Below the pieces are notes generated by a model. The model did no database searches. It had not been told where the DNA came from and saw nothing but the letters and a program-made list of their open reading frames with translations. A stretch of 64,000 bases of DNA from Nakazawaea peltata (lineage: Eukaryota > Ascomycota > Pichiomycetes > Alaninales > Pachysolenaceae). The first letter of the stretch is position 1; the number at the start of each line of letters is the position of its first letter. Of this stretch, positions 50,260 through 60,136 are shown piece by piece. The position numbers and the translations under genes are program-made. The stretch spans positions 1,315,554-1,379,553 of the forward strand of contig BCGQ01000002.1 of assembly GCA_001599355.1 (NCBI GenBank). The letters are read 5' to 3'.

Positions 50260-50426
50260 AATACTCTATAATCAAAAAGATAAAGCTTTAGTACATATGT
50301 GGAGCTTATTATTGAATGAAGTTTCTCCAAATGAATAAAATTATAGTGCACGACTCTTTCGTGTATCCCTTTTTTTTGAAAGAAATATATTACTACAACA
50401 CGGCCTAAAAGAGACATTTGGATAAA

Positions 50427-53400
50427 CTACCTATATACGTGAATACAGCCACTTCTATCGGTAACGATTATCATTTCGTATGGGTGTTTGATGAATCTGA
50501 CGTCAGTTATCAAATCGGTTGGCTTGTTCTTAATTTGCATCTTCAGTGATGAGATCTTCTCGGTCCTTGGTTTTGACTCCAGCATCGAATTCTTCATCGA
50601 AGCTTTGTAACTATACCTGACAATTCCCGGCTCCATAGTCGGAACCTCACTACATGCCAACTCAGAGTCCAGATCAAGCAAGAATTTCAAATCCATGTTT
50701 CGTAGATTCCAGAAAACCAATTCATTCTCAGGTTGTTCAGTGGTAGTTGAAACCAGGTATGTACAGAACTTTTGACTACCAAATTGGGCAAAGCACAACT
50801 GAGTGCAGCCTGATAAACCTAAATGATTGTCAGGAAGTTTTGTCGAGGCCGGTGGGATCTGAGTTAGGTTAGAGATATCCAAGATCAAGAATTCAGAGTC
50901 ATTTACAAACAGGACGTTTTTGTTCCGTTTGGTGTTCCTGAAATCTGCTGGTAATTTCAGGAGTCTTCCTACTCTGTTGAAATTTAACAGTTTTAATTGA
51001 ACCTGGAATCTCAAATCCCACAAATCCAAATATCCATGACTAGTCAAACACAAACACCAAGAACCATTCTGATCTAATACAAAGGAGGTAATTAGACCAT
51101 GACTAGGGTCATTTTGGAGTACAAATTTGTCTGTCATCGTTTTGATATCTACTCCTATCAAGCGACTAGAAGTGGTAGCCAGAACTAATAAGCCATCCTC
51201 AGAGGTTATTTCCATCGCCAAAGTGTATTCGCCCAGCAAAAGCTGATATTCTCGAATCAACAACATTCTGAATTGTTGATGGATCGATACTCTCTGCGGT
51301 CTACTCGAAGGAGACCTCTCCACGACTACTTTATATATCTGAATGAGACCATTTTTCATACTGACACAGATACAATCTCTGTTGGGAACAAAGCACATCA
51401 GTTTAATAGGAGATCCCAAATTCAAACTTACGGCACTGAGTCCAGTTACATTACGCTCTAATCTTGACAGATCCCACAATTTAAGAAGTCCGTCATTATC
51501 ACCAGTAATGAAATAGCCATGATCCGGAGACACACAAACACAGTTACAACTTGATTTATGTTCGGTTAAGTTCAGAACCATTGTGCCCTTAGGATTCCAT
51601 GTCTTCGATTGTCGCTGCTGTTGTTGTTGCTGTTGTGAAACAGAATCATTTTCGACATTGGGGGCGGATATCAGTGGGCCAAACTCAATATAATCATCCA
51701 ACCGAGGTTCGAATTTAAAATCAGATAAATACTTCAATATATAAGGGTTCCTTCCTCTGTAGTTATGCAGAACATTGGTCACTAAATCTCCTACACCATC
51801 AAGTAATGTCTGTGCATCATCATGGGACTCTCCTCCTACACTTTCTTCGTCGACGGTCATCTCTTCCATATCATGTTCTTCAGGTATATGCAGAGAAATT
51901 GCAAAAGCATTACCGTGGTCTTCGTGGATTGAAGGCAGCAGTTTGGTCATCGATCCACCTAAGAGTAATTGTTGCAGAAGCAGTGGAGGTGGTGGAGTTG
52001 AGAAAGAATTTGCTGGAGAAACAGAGCGTGATATCTGAGTCTTCAATGGCCATCTGGACACATTTCCAGCGGCGTCATTTCCCTCGACAATCAGGGCATT
52101 AAATGAAGAATTAGAAATATTAGACCGGTGACTGACTTCAAAGAATAAGGTCTTAGGTAAAACTCCAATTTTTTGTAAATCTACATGGAGGGACTCTACA
52201 TTGCCCATACTTTTGGAAGTAGAAGCAACACTACTCAACCGGGAGATTCTGAAAATATAATCTCTCATTGTAGCCAACTTCCAGAAATCCTGTTCATGTA
52301 ATCCTGAATTATTCAATTTTGTCAACCATTGTTTATCGTCAGGAGAGACAGGTATTTCTTCATTGGTAGTTACAATATAACTATTTTGGAATCTGAAATT
52401 ATTAGTCTTTGTCTTGACCATAAAAGACATTGCAGTATTACCAAAGGAATCTATCTGTTGATTACCCTCCCGTTGCCAGAATAACGATTTCTCACTATGC
52501 AGTTGGCGAGCCCAAGTGATTAATAAACGATACACAGAACGACTCAATGGTTTAGTAAGACACGGATATAAAGAGTCATAATCGAAAACTGTGACATCAT
52601 ACTGGAAAAAAGGACGGATAATTGGGTACAGAATACAATAAAGATCCAGCAAGGATAAACGATCACATATGCTGATGATCAAGATTAAAGTATGTTTACG
52701 AATCCACTCATTTGGATGAAGGAGTAATTTTACAACGGTGCGGACTAAATCCCAAATCTTTCTTTTGGAGATGAATTGCAATTTAATCAACTCGACAAAG
52801 ACTTGGAGGATCTTGAATACCACCAATTCATCAGGATCACTTATTGTTTGTACAAGTAATGGGAGAATATACTGGTCAAAAGACAGGATTCCTGTGAACA
52901 TAGACAATGGTAAGATGGAATCGATAAAGCTAACCCGTAATTGCAGATCCTTATCATTTAAGTAGGTGATTAAATGAGATAAAATCAAGTCATTGGTCTT
53001 ATCTTTACCAAAAAACTCACATATTTCGGTGATGTTTTGAAGTAATGCAATTTTAACCTTGGAATCCGGGTCTGTTAATAACATAAGTACGAAATTTTCG
53101 AAATCATTCAGTTGCGGAGTGAATGAATTGCCAGAAGGAGCCACTGGAGCCTCAGTGTACAGATCTAAAATCAGTCCGAAATCCTCGAATTTAGATGCCA
53201 GTTGCATTAAATAAGGCAAATAAGCAGCAAATTGTAACTTGACATCTCTTTGGCCAGATTGCAGAAAAGCCGATAAACGAGGCAAGATATATTCAGGCCA
53301 TATCGAAAGGTTGACTACGGTTATAGAATCACACATATATAGTAACTGCAGAATTGCTCTCAACAGGGCAACTTTCACATCAGAACATGGGTCTTCCAAT

Positions 53401-54734
53401 AAATACATGAGGTAAGGAAGACATCTATCTAGCTTCATTTCATCACTGATAAACTCCAGGAGCAGAATTATCAAATCACAACTCTTGATACGGAAAGAAG
53501 AGTGTGTCGTATTACGAACCAGCGATAAAACGACACTCAATAAAATAAGCAGTTGGGGGTTAAGAGTCAGTCTAAGAGTAGAGACCGGTTTATACTGACC
53601 CCATTCGGGAATGTCCAAGGTCAATGGTATGAGAGATTTCTGCGCAGATAAAGGATCTGTGTCTTGGACTAAATTTGGTCGTGTCAATATCTCTCCGATC
53701 GAGTTATAAATTGTGTCAATTTTATAGTCAGATTCCTGGAATCGATCACGATAAGACCGTGAATCTGGGGCTCTATAAATACTCAATTTTCTTACTAAAG
53801 GATAGATTTTTTCGGAGAATTGGGGTACAAATAAGCGGCCAGAATATTTTTTCAGTAGTTGAGCCAGGGACAATCTTTGATCGGGGTTTAGTTGGATCAT
53901 ATCTTGAATTAATTCTCTGACATTATGATCTGTTATAGTACCCAAATTAGGCAGATATTCTCCAGTTTTATACTTGAACATCTGGGATAAAGTGAAGATG
54001 GAGGATCCGTCCATATAGAGTTCGGCAATTGCACATCCAGCACTAAATATGTCCATCTGCCATGTTAAGTTACGATTCAGAAGATCAGGGCTCATGGTAT
54101 CTGAGTCGACAAATCTCTCGGGCAGCACGTAACATGCATTTCTTTTAGATATATCGAAGTAAAATGAGAATTGTGAAGAGTTCTGAGGTAACATTGTAGG
54201 TTTGAAATTTTGGAAGTCCAGGAGTAAACACCAATTCCATGATGTGATCAAGATATTCTCTGTCTTAATATCACCATGATAAATATTTTGGGCGTGTAGT
54301 TCAGTTAAGGTGTTTATTAATTGGAAGGTGATCCAGTTCTTCTCAAAAGGTTCCAAGAATGGACGAATCGATAATCTGTCGAACAAGTTGGTCTTGACAA
54401 ACGGTCTCAATAAGTATGTAGCCCTATCGGTCTCGATCAACTTGGTGAAGGCTAATACATTGTCTGAGGTCTGGATCAATTTTTGCATTTCCAGCTCCAA
54501 TCTTCGGAGTATCGCAGTATAATCGATTCCTGTCTCAATAGGGTTCAGCAGAGACTCTGGTTTGATGAAAACTTTGATAACAACCATACCATTGGCGTCT
54601 AGTCCTTTGATGGTCTTGAGGAACCGTGAAGATGAGATGGTAGAGGAGTATTGCACCCCGGGTACCACATCGATATACGATTGTAACAGAACTATAGGCA
54701 GTGTCGGAGTCAAAAATGATAATTGAGCTCCCAT
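50427..54734 (-). CDS. VPS15: Vps15 protein kinase-like subunit of the Vps34 PI3-kinase complex
   Basis: This 1435-residue protein starts MGAQLSF, giving the Gly2 needed for N-myristoylation; the frame upstream lacks an ATG. The order is an atypical kinase domain (about 25-300, with HGDIKTENILITSWNW and the SSRFLKT/VIKVFIKP strands), HEAT repeats (about 390-720, including ILSHLITYLNDKD and ILYPIIRPFF), a variable linker with a Gln run, and a C-terminal WD40 propeller (about 1090-1435). Vps15 anchors and activates Vps34 in complexes I (autophagy) and II (endosomes). Its length is near that of yeast Vps15. Confidence 0.97.
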   Translation of the reverse strand: MGAQLSFLTPTLPIVLLQSYIDVVPGVQYSSTISSSRFLKTIKGLDANGMVVIKVFIKPESLLNPIETGIDYTAILRRLELEMQKLIQTSDNVLAFTKLIETDRATYLLRPFVKTNLFDRLSIRPFLEPFEKNWITFQLINTLTELHAQNIYHGDIKTENILITSWNWCLLLDFQNFKPTMLPQNSSQFSFYFDISKRNACYVLPERFVDSDTMSPDLLNRNLTWQMDIFSAGCAIAELYMDGSSIFTLSQMFKYKTGEYLPNLGTITDHNVRELIQDMIQLNPDQRLSLAQLLKKYSGRLFVPQFSEKIYPLVRKLSIYRAPDSRSYRDRFQESDYKIDTIYNSIGEILTRPNLVQDTDPLSAQKSLIPLTLDIPEWGQYKPVSTLRLTLNPQLLILLSVVLSLVRNTTHSSFRIKSCDLIILLLEFISDEMKLDRCLPYLMYLLEDPCSDVKVALLRAILQLLYMCDSITVVNLSIWPEYILPRLSAFLQSGQRDVKLQFAAYLPYLMQLASKFEDFGLILDLYTEAPVAPSGNSFTPQLNDFENFVLMLLTDPDSKVKIALLQNITEICEFFGKDKTNDLILSHLITYLNDKDLQLRVSFIDSILPLSMFTGILSFDQYILPLLVQTISDPDELVVFKILQVFVELIKLQFISKRKIWDLVRTVVKLLLHPNEWIRKHTLILIISICDRLSLLDLYCILYPIIRPFFQYDVTVFDYDSLYPCLTKPLSRSVYRLLITWARQLHSEKSLFWQREGNQQIDSFGNTAMSFMVKTKTNNFRFQNSYIVTTNEEIPVSPDDKQWLTKLNNSGLHEQDFWKLATMRDYIFRISRLSSVASTSKSMGNVESLHVDLQKIGVLPKTLFFEVSHRSNISNSSFNALIVEGNDAAGNVSRWPLKTQISRSVSPANSFSTPPPPLLLQQLLLGGSMTKLLPSIHEDHGNAFAISLHIPEEHDMEEMTVDEESVGGESHDDAQTLLDGVGDLVTNVLHNYRGRNPYILKYLSDFKFEPRLDDYIEFGPLISAPNVENDSVSQQQQQQQRQSKTWNPKGTMVLNLTEHKSSCNCVCVSPDHGYFITGDNDGLLKLWDLSRLERNVTGLSAVSLNLGSPIKLMCFVPNRDCICVSMKNGLIQIYKVVVERSPSSRPQRVSIHQQFRMLLIREYQLLLGEYTLAMEITSEDGLLVLATTSSRLIGVDIKTMTDKFVLQNDPSHGLITSFVLDQNGSWCLCLTSHGYLDLWDLRFQVQLKLLNFNRVGRLLKLPADFRNTKRNKNVLFVNDSEFLILDISNLTQIPPASTKLPDNHLGLSGCTQLCFAQFGSQKFCTYLVSTTTEQPENELVFWNLRNMDLKFLLDLDSELACSEVPTMEPGIVRYSYKASMKNSMLESKPRTEKISSLKMQIKNKPTDLITDVRFIKHPYEMIIVTDRSGCIHVYR

Positions 54735-55060
54735 CTTAGCCAACTAACCTAGTGAGGTGCCTTTGTCTCGAGATGACCTCCTGATATGTGTTAGATGTAT
54801 TTGGTAGAGTAGATTTTGCTGTGTATTTACGAATTTTTAATAAATTGATATTATGCTGTGGATAGTTGCCAGCGGTTTGCTTGCGCTTGGTTGGAGGGCA
54901 AACGCCGGATCGCTCAGCTGGTTATTGGAGCTCAGTTAGCAGATCTGCAAATAGAGACAGAAATCCTGAAATCTCGAAATAGTGAGCTTAGTTATAAAAA
55001 AAGTTTTGAATTCTTCATCATCTTGACGATAGTTAACTAAGTTAATTGAGATAAACAATA
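54735..55060. promoter_or_regulatory. Divergent promoter, VPS15 / TMH11
   Basis: About 325 bp with no supported gene, AT-rich next to both start codons. Confidence 0.5.
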
Positions 55061-55505
55061 ATGGTGAGTGGGATTAGGAGGGGATTGTGAAACCCTGGAA
55101 AGAATGCTTGGTAGAGCACTTACTAACAATGATAGGATCATTTACTGTTCACTTACTCTGCCTTAGCCGCTGTTGGCGGTACCGCCGGATTCTTGTAAGT
55201 AAAGTCATCACACCAATAGACTGGAACTATTACTAACATTGCTTGATAGGAGAAAGAAGTCGAAGCCTTCTTTGATTGCCGGCTTATCAATTGCTGGTAT
55301 TTTTGCCGGTGCCGGTTACTTGTTACACCATAACATGGAATATGGTATCCATACTGCTTTAGTTGGAACTGTTTTAATGATGACCGGAGGTGCTATGAGA
55401 GGTGCCTCTCTGGGTTTCACTAAGCCTATCCCACTGTTGTTGCTCACTTTGGGTGGTGTTGGTACTGCTTACTATGCTAAGAAGTACACCGAATTCTACA
55501 TGTAA
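55061..55505 (+). CDS. TMH11: TMEM14-family membrane protein Tmh11 (3 exons)
   Basis: I assembled three exons: 55061-55063 (ATG alone), 55136-55194 and 55250-55505. Intron 1 (72 bp) has GTGAGT, TACTAAC, GATAG; intron 2 (55 bp) has GTAAGT, TACTAAC, GATAG. The 105-residue product has the length of yeast Tmh11 (YJR085C) and aligns with it throughout, including RKKSKPSLIAGLS, GYLLHHNMEYG, GGAMRGASLGFTKPIP and KYTEFYM. It has about four membrane helices. TMEM14 proteins are mitochondrial; animal TMEM14C moves porphyrin intermediates. A CTG in exon 2 lies on the Ala of yeast HPAYT. Confidence 0.93.
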
Positions 55506-55553
55506 ATAATTTAGGAAACATATATATCTATTTGATCATATGTAGCTTTATCA

Positions 55554-56243
55554 TCATAATTTTGACGACCTGGCCTTTTGAATTTCTTTAGATTCATCGA
55601 GATAATGCAGAATCCATTTGTATCTGTCCTTATTACACAGTTCCAATTCCTCATTCCAATATCCACAATCCTTGAACATCTGGATAGGAGTGATAGTGTA
55701 TGATTTTTCCTTCAGTACCATCTTGAAGATCAATTTTGAAATTGCAAGACAGCATAATCTACCAGAAGAATCGACAAAGCGACTCACCATAAAGACATAT
55801 TTATCGCTCCAGGCGAAGAATTCAGTGTATATGGTATATTTTACAAATGGTTTGATCTGACGATGGAAATGCAGCAGCACCGACAGTACCGGGATCAAAA
55901 TTTGCAGGTCCTTATACTTCTTCTTCAGGTCGAAAAAGACTTGAGGCAACTTATTACACATCATCTGGGTCCTCAGCAGATCCAAATCCATGAAATAAGT
56001 GGAATTGGACTTGTGCATATAGAAGTCACATTCGAGCGGTGAGCAATATGTCTTGTAAACATACGGTCTGAAAAGCAGAAGCTTGTCGTTCAGCTTGTCA
56101 TCGGTATTGGTTGGGAAGTATAACCCTTTTAAAGTGAGGTAGTAAAACTTCAATGCATGAGAAAATGGAAGGGATTTGTATGTGGACAAGACAAAAGCGG
56201 CCAGCAAGATCTTTGCCAACTTATTCAGGTTCGTTTGATCCAT
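55554..56243 (-). CDS. 4HBT_2/THEM6-like hot-dog fold protein
   Basis: The 229-residue protein has a hydrophobic N-terminal helix (about 8-25) and a region with ECDFYMHKSNSTYFMDLDLLRTQ, which fits the D-x-x-x-H-x-N/S-x-x-Y core of 4HBT_2 thioesterase-like proteins. Later segments (YTEFFAWSDKYVFMVSRFVD, GRLCCLAISKLIF) fit the beta strands of the same fold as seen in THEM6. An acyl-CoA thioesterase role is possible, but the catalytic residues of this branch are not settled and the fold call rests on a short motif. It ends 48 bp from TMH11. Confidence 0.55.
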   Translation of the reverse strand: MDQTNLNKLAKILLAAFVLSTYKSLPFSHALKFYYLTLKGLYFPTNTDDKLNDKLLLFRPYVYKTYCSPLECDFYMHKSNSTYFMDLDLLRTQMMCNKLPQVFFDLKKKYKDLQILIPVLSVLLHFHRQIKPFVKYTIYTEFFAWSDKYVFMVSRFVDSSGRLCCLAISKLIFKMVLKEKSYTITPIQMFKDCGYWNEELELCNKDRYKWILHYLDESKEIQKARSSKL

Positions 56244-56950
56244 TTTGACTCAATTTCAAGCTGAAGTCTTCTCTAAAACGAAGCCTAAAAAATTAAACAC
56301 TAAAACGCAAGATCGCACCAAATAAGCCGCCCCTATTTGTCCTTCTTTTATAAAGGTTAAATTTTAGCATATGCTTTAGTTATTTGCTTGCGGCGGGGAA
56401 TTTATGTGAGCAAGATACAAAAAGAGCTTAATTTTCAAAACTAGAGACGGACGCATGAGAGGGGTAAAACGGAGCACCGAACTATTACAATAAAGGGACC
56501 AGTTTTTTTAGTTTTCTCGGCAAGCTGCTCGGAATTAAGGATAACGATATATAATGCGAGACAGACGAGCCACAAAAACTCGGCCCAAATGGTTGGAAGC
56601 AATTAATTTTCAGACAAACAGTTTTGCACCTGCCAAGCAGCAAGAACACAACTTTGCTTCCATCGGAGACTGACCTTACTACACCGAGAGAGCACTCTGT
56701 AGAGCACCCCGTTTCGGGCCCTTATGATCATGCCACACACACTAAAGTGTGTTCAGCCGAACGTGCCGAGCGATATTTCTGCTAGCGACATACCCGAGGT
56801 GCGCATTTAAGGAAAATAAACCAAACCGATCCGTTGCAGCCGTGCTAGGAAAAAAGTGGAGAAAAACGAGGTAAGGCCTACTTTTTGGGGGGTTAGTAAT
56901 AAATATATCGTAGGGTTATCGTATCATTAGTATAGTAGTATATATATAAT
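56244..56950. promoter_or_regulatory. Promoter of the THEM6-like gene and 3' side of the zinc-finger gene
   Basis: About 705 bp with no gene. A perfect inverted repeat ACACACT-AA-AGTGTGT lies at 56738-56753. Its function is unknown. Confidence 0.45.
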
Positions 56951-57925
56951 TTACTCGAAATATCCACCGGAACACTTCTTCGTATCTATATGGTCTCTGA
57001 TCCAGTCTTCGACAGTGGCAAAGTGATGTCCACACAGCTTACAATTACCTCCGACACTATTTCTCTCTTTCTTCTTTGTGCCTTGGGGGTAGCTAAAATG
57101 TAACAGTTTCAAATGATTTTTGTAAGTGTCACATCTACTGAAGCAACCGTTCAGATGACATGACCTCAGTGAAGCGTTGTCTGGAGCATTGGTGTTGTGG
57201 AAATATGGACATTTGTAGAGGAAACGCCCCTCATCTTTCAAATGACTATTCTCATGTCTAATTAAATCATTAATTCTAGCGAAACCACGGTTACATTTCG
57301 AACAGATATGTGGTCTCAAATCTACTGACAAATGGGTCTGTTTATGGGTGGCCAAGTTGCTGAAAAACAAGTGGCAGTCTGGACATTGCTTCTTCTTACG
57401 TTTTCTGTTTTTCTTAACTGAAGACGGCTGTGGTTGAAGGACAGCCGGAATAGATGAAGTAGAACCCGAAGCTGGGATATTCGATGCTTGAGTCTTCTCA
57501 ATTTGATCATTAATCACCTGCGACCCTTCTTCATGGATTAAGTTCCTGATAGAGGGGAGTTTAATTTCTGAGGTTGGACTTCTTACGGCCATTGGTGGGG
57601 ATGAAGAGGGCGAGATCGGCCTCTGCTGACTAAAAGATGACGAAGGTGTAGCGATGGGAGTGTAATGCAAACTTGGTAACATTGTATGGTGATAATTTCT
57701 GTTATTCACCGGCGACTGAAATGAAGGTGTATTTCTTTGATCGACCTCATTCGAAACCCCATGATTATTAGTAATAACCCCGGTTAAATTCTGAAGCGAC
57801 GAGTTTGGGCTATTTGATCTTGAACGAGCGGCTTCTTCCGCAGAACCCGAGGCTGTGATGGGAGGGAGGGATATCGGAACAGGTAGCATTCTATTTGCTG
57901 TATTATTTTCAAACATAGTATACAT
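56951..57925 (-). CDS. C2H2 zinc-finger transcription factor, STP family-like
   Basis: The 324-residue protein has a Ser/Pro/Asn-rich N-terminal half and a basic stretch (KKNRKRKKK) before a zinc-finger block. Fingers are CPDC-x9-H-x3-H, CSKC-x12-H-x4-H, a longer Cys/His segment ending CFSRCDTYKNHLKALHF (Ala = CTG), and CKLC-x12-H-x5-C. The SRCDTYKNHLK...HF.YP.GTKK wording recalls the Stp1-Stp4 group of yeast regulators. I see no clear RI/RII processing motifs of the amino-acid sensors Stp1/Stp2, so Stp3/Stp4-like is likelier. Targets are unknown. Confidence 0.6.
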   Translation of the reverse strand: MYTMFENNTANRMLPVPISLPPITASGSAEEAARSRSNSPNSSLQNLTGVITNNHGVSNEVDQRNTPSFQSPVNNRNYHHTMLPSLHYTPIATPSSSFSQQRPISPSSSPPMAVRSPTSEIKLPSIRNLIHEEGSQVINDQIEKTQASNIPASGSTSSIPAVLQPQPSSVKKNRKRKKKQCPDCHLFFSNLATHKQTHLSVDLRPHICSKCNRGFARINDLIRHENSHLKDEGRFLYKCPYFHNTNAPDNASLRSCHLNGCFSRCDTYKNHLKLLHFSYPQGTKKKERNSVGGNCKLCGHHFATVEDWIRDHIDTKKCSGGYFE

Positions 57926-58627
57926 CTCGAATAATTAATATTGACAGCTGACAATATTTGACTTTTTTTTAAAAAAGATGAGCTCTATATATATATCTAT
58001 AAGCAGATCGGTTCTTACGTAATTATCACTCATCATCTGTCTCCGCTCTTAACGTTAAATCCTGCACGCTCGGGAAAAAATAGCTCGGAAATTTAAAGTC
58101 AAAGGATAGGGAAGGAACGGCTTTTCACACAAGAAGAAAAAAAACGGAAATAGCTTAGTAAACATGGGAAAAAAAAAACGAGCTGAGCCAAGGTTAGGAG
58201 CCGGTTTAACACAGTAAAACCCTCGTTTCATAACTAAGATTCGAGGCTCCGAAATTACGTAATGTGCACTGATTTCTAATGATTGCATATTATTGATAAT
58301 TCTAATATATACGATTGCGATTAATAATGATTTGGGGTGGACCCTTTTTTTTTGGGAGATGGAAAATTTTGATATTATTGCCACCTTCAATGATATGTTG
58401 GATGACAGCTTCAGTGGTAGCTTCAGTCACATCCCAGTAACATCCCAGCGCCACCTCAGCGCCACCTTCACACATTGCCCCCTCTCCCGCTTCCCATACA
58501 CACGGCCATGAAATAGCTCCGAAATTACGAGATATCCGAGCAAGTGAGGCTTGCGCTCTTGGCTCTCGGTTGTAAAAATTTCGGATCAAAAAGAGACGGA
58601 ATGAGTGCAGGATGGGCAGCGAGAAAT
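57926..58627. promoter_or_regulatory. Zinc-finger gene promoter and elongase 3' region
   Basis: About 700 bp. TATATATATA lies near 57988-57997, about 65 bp upstream of the zinc-finger start. Several small open frames on both strands have no recognisable similarity. A repeated ACATCCCAG/CAGCGCCACC pattern occurs at about 58428-58465. Confidence 0.4.
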
Positions 58628-59608
58628 CTAAGCCTTTCTGGATCTGACTCTGCTAGCTACAGGAGTACCTGGTTTAGAAGATGGGGGAGCAGCGGAGGTA
58701 GAAGCAGACTTTGAAGATGGCTTACTCTTGTAAACCTTAATGTAGAAACTGATAAATAATACCAAGTAACTAGTCAAGATCAAGTAACCGTACAGCAGCA
58801 GACCTGGGGTACCGTAACAAGTACCGTAGTGAGGTAAAGTCTCACGGAAATACTTCTCCAGGTAGAAAGTATAAGTACTGAAGTAGACGAAACCCAAATC
58901 CAAGACGAATTGTAAAATTTGGAATCTGGTAACCCATTCCTTCCACCAAACTCTAATACCGCAGGAGGACAAGAAGTAGTACCAGTACATAACGACATGG
59001 ACGGCCAAATTCAAAGTGATTGGAATCCATTCGACAGTGGTGTGACCACATAATTGGGTGAAACACAACATCAGAGTCAGACCATGATGGTAGGTGTGCA
59101 AGAACAACAACTTCTTCTTTCTCAAGACCAAGAAAACAGTGTCCAACAATTCGACAAACTTGGTCAAGTAGTTGAGATAGTACAAGACAACCAAGTTCGA
59201 AGTGTACAGATGTTCAGAACAGATCAGATGGAAGATACCGTTATGGTATAAAATTGGGAAGATTTGCTCGACAATCAATACCAACAAGATCAAACTGATG
59301 ATGGTCAAGTTCAAGTTGTGTAATTGGAAAAGGAAGTTCAACTTCTTTGGAGAGAAGGATTTCATCAAAGATTGACCTCCCAAGATGACAGTATAATAGA
59401 TGACAATACTCAGGAAAACCTCTGGCCAAGTACTCATCATGGTCTTGCCACGAACAAACTCAAACTTTTCGATTCCAGTCACCTTGGTGAAGAAGTGCTG
59501 GAAGATAGGGAACAAATGCAACCCAAAGATGTTCTCTGGAGTTGGCTTACCATATTCGATTGGGATCTCGGAGAGATAATGAGCAGCTAAGCTTTGGATA
59601 GTCGACAT
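58628..59608 (-). CDS. Very-long-chain fatty acid elongase (Elo2/Elo3 type)
   Basis: This 326-residue ER protein is a 3-ketoacyl-CoA synthase of the ELO family. It has about seven membrane helices, [15 protein letters not shown], the catalytic HxxHH box (HTYHHG), [24 protein letters not shown], and a basic C-terminal tail (RVRSRKA) suited to ER retrieval. The two CTG codons after the box give HHGATAML, matching HHGATALL of yeast Elo3. It probably makes C20-C26 acyl chains for sphingolipids; I cannot separate Elo2 from Elo3. ATG 59608 is the start, as the upstream frame has only TTG. TATATAA on the minus strand near 59667 lies about 60 bp upstream. Confidence 0.93.
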   Translation of the reverse strand: MSTIQSLAAHYLSEIPIEYGKPTPENIFGLHLFPIFQHFFTKVTGIEKFEFVRGKTMMSTWPEVFLSIVIYYTVILGGQSLMKSFSPKKLNFLFQLHNLNLTIISLILLVLIVEQIFPILYHNGIFHLICSEHLYTSNLVVLYYLNYLTKFVELLDTVFLVLRKKKLLFLHTYHHGLTLMLCFTQLCGHTTVEWIPITLNLAVHVVMYWYYFLSSCGIRVWWKEWVTRFQILQFVLDLGFVYFSTYTFYLEKYFRETLPHYGTCYGTPGLLLYGYLILTSYLVLFISFYIKVYKSKPSSKSASTSAAPPSSKPGTPVASRVRSRKA

Positions 59609-60136
59609 GATTATGAAGAAAGCTAGTGACAGCAAAGATCTGTCTCGACGCTCGGTTTGGCTCGGTTATATAAAAAGAGGTGGAAAATTCCATCCAACGC
59701 GCGTTGGAGGGGGGAAAATTTTTTTGTAAACAAATCAAATCAAAGGAGACAGAGTTCGAGACAGGTGGTTGAGAATAGAAAAATTAATATATTGAATACA
59801 TAGACGGGATGAAACGGGGAGGGGTTAGGGGGAGCGATGAAGTAGTAATGAAGTGAGGGGGGTAGATGCAGAGGGATGAGAATGATGAGGAAAGAATGAT
59901 CCAGAGAAAGTGAATCAATCAAGTCAATCCCTTAGGAAGATTCTTAATAACTCCTCACTTCCTCACAACCCAACACTTTCTCCACATGCTTTTCAGCTCT
60001 TCAGCTTTTCACTTTTCATACATTTCATCCCTTCCATACTTTTCATCTTTCACTTAAACGAGCTAGCCAAGAAAATTCTAAAAGAATACGAGTTGCTGCT
60101 TAATTTTCATATTTTGCTCATATTCATTCAGCATAC
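59609..60136. promoter_or_regulatory. Elongase promoter and ROM2 3' region
   Basis: About 530 bp with no gene. There is a purine-rich stretch at 59810-59900 and a pyrimidine-rich one at 59945-60060. Confidence 0.45.
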
